Positions 63,596 through 64,000 of a stretch of 64,000 bases of DNA are shown here, piece after piece (the stretch's first letter is position 1; each line of letters begins with the position of its first letter). The notes beneath the pieces are model-generated. The model saw only the letters and a list, made by a program, of their open reading frames with translations, made no database searches and was not told where the DNA came from. This stretch comes from Peribacillus faecalis (lineage in GTDB: Bacteria; Bacillota; Bacilli; Bacillales; DSM-1321). The stretch lies in the NCBI RefSeq assembly GCF_014712675.1, contig NZ_JACXSI010000014.1:1-64000 (forward strand), written 5' to 3'. A program made the position numbers and the translations under genes.

Positions 63596-64000
63596 TTATT
63601 CTGCACGATAAACTTTTACGAGCTTCCTTAATTCCGCATCAATAAAGCCTTCCCCTCTGATTACCGGACCATGACCAGTAACAAGGTAACGAATCGGCTT
63701 TTGCGCTAGTTGAATAATCGATTGTCTGGCCGCTTTTCTATCCGGCGTAAAATAAGCAGGAGGGCCGTTTAAACTATAACGCTGAGTCAGCACGGCAAAA
63801 AGTGATTCCTGTTTCACCGTTACTACTGCATCGCCCGCTATCATAACTTTCATTTTCCTATTATATAAAGAAATATGACCCGGAGTATGACCGGGCGTGT
63901 ACATCCATACCCATTCTTCTAAGAGAGGTACAGTTTGGTTTTCCGGTAAAGACACAACTTTGTCGCCAAGATTGATTCCCTCATTTGGAAACGATCTTGA
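63596..64000 (-). CDS. Metallo-beta-lactamase-fold hydrolase (partial)
   Basis: This is the C-terminal part of an MBL-fold hydrolase; the reading frame stays open to the end of the window, so the N-terminus with HxHxDH is outside. Visible metal-site parts are YTPGHTPGHIS, the Asp in MIAGDAVV and the late His in YLVTGHGPVI. The substrate is unknown. Confidence 0.85.
   Translation of the reverse strand, partial: SRSFPNEGINLGDKVVSLPENQTVPLLEEWVWMYTPGHTPGHISLYNRKMKVMIAGDAVVTVKQESLFAVLTQRYSLNGPPAYFTPDRKAARQSIIQLAQKPIRYLVTGHGPVIRGEGFIDAELRKLVKVYRAE

Overview
The window reads as chromosome from a low-GC, endospore-forming member of the Bacillales, most likely a Lysinibacillus/Solibacillus-like Planococcaceae. 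Evidence for this is a CotD-type spore coat gene, a HisK_N sporulation-type kinase, SigW-like promoters, strong AGGAGG ribosome sites, many TTG starts, a YuaF/FloT pair and a MifM-like leader in front of YidC. The genus is an inference. No rRNA, tRNA, CRISPR array or phage was seen.

Layout. 1-11 kb: thiT behind a TPP riboswitch, a CDF metal exporter, a sporulation-type kinase, YitT, two CorC/CNNM paralogues (the first behind a long folded leader), a tiny zinc-finger ORF, uppP and a succinate-semialdehyde dehydrogenase. 10.8-13.8 kb: a Fur-boxed feoA-feoB-FeoB-associated operon and an ArsR/CzrA sensor. 14-19.5 kb: glpK-glpD, then the MifM-like leader and yidC, and a membrane-tethered Mrr-like protein. 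19.6-31 kb: yuaF-floT diverging from a DUF4003 gene with face-to-face ECF-type promoters, a TVP38 protein, ldh, a FUSC protein, a HAD phosphatase, tcyP, cotD and an aldo/keto reductase. 31-35 kb: nrdI-nrdE-nrdF-dut. 35.6-39.0 kb: a complete 3.38-kb insertion element with inverted repeats, a 9-bp target duplication, a 660-aa transposase and a CPBP-protease passenger. 39-45 kb: a ferritin-like protein, PepSY protein and lipoprotein diverging from a two-component system, then a DUF59 gene, a methyltransferase and an FNR-like regulator. 45-64 kb: chrA, an aldose epimerase, a TetR/MFS pair, an HssRS-like system beside an MMPL exporter, a GH1 phospho-glucosidase with an RpiR regulator, a hemolysin III protein, a Cys-rich small protein, a SIMPL protein, an SDR pseudogene, a BCCT transporter, a DUF3231 protein and a partial metallo-hydrolase.

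The most unusual material is non-coding. (1) At least eleven copies of a structured repeat occur, all on the + strand and mostly starting within a few bases of a stop codon. The stems show compensatory changes, and a 60-nt hairpin module is added zero, one or two times. The closest idea I can offer is an OMEGA/HEARO-type guide-RNA element without its nuclease, but it may be undescribed. (2) Four arrays of degenerate 20-22-bp repeats lie between genes, mostly at convergent gene ends. (3) The yidC leader has the hallmarks of a nascent-chain arrest switch: a C-terminal arrest-like motif and a 12-bp stem that hides the yidC ribosome site.
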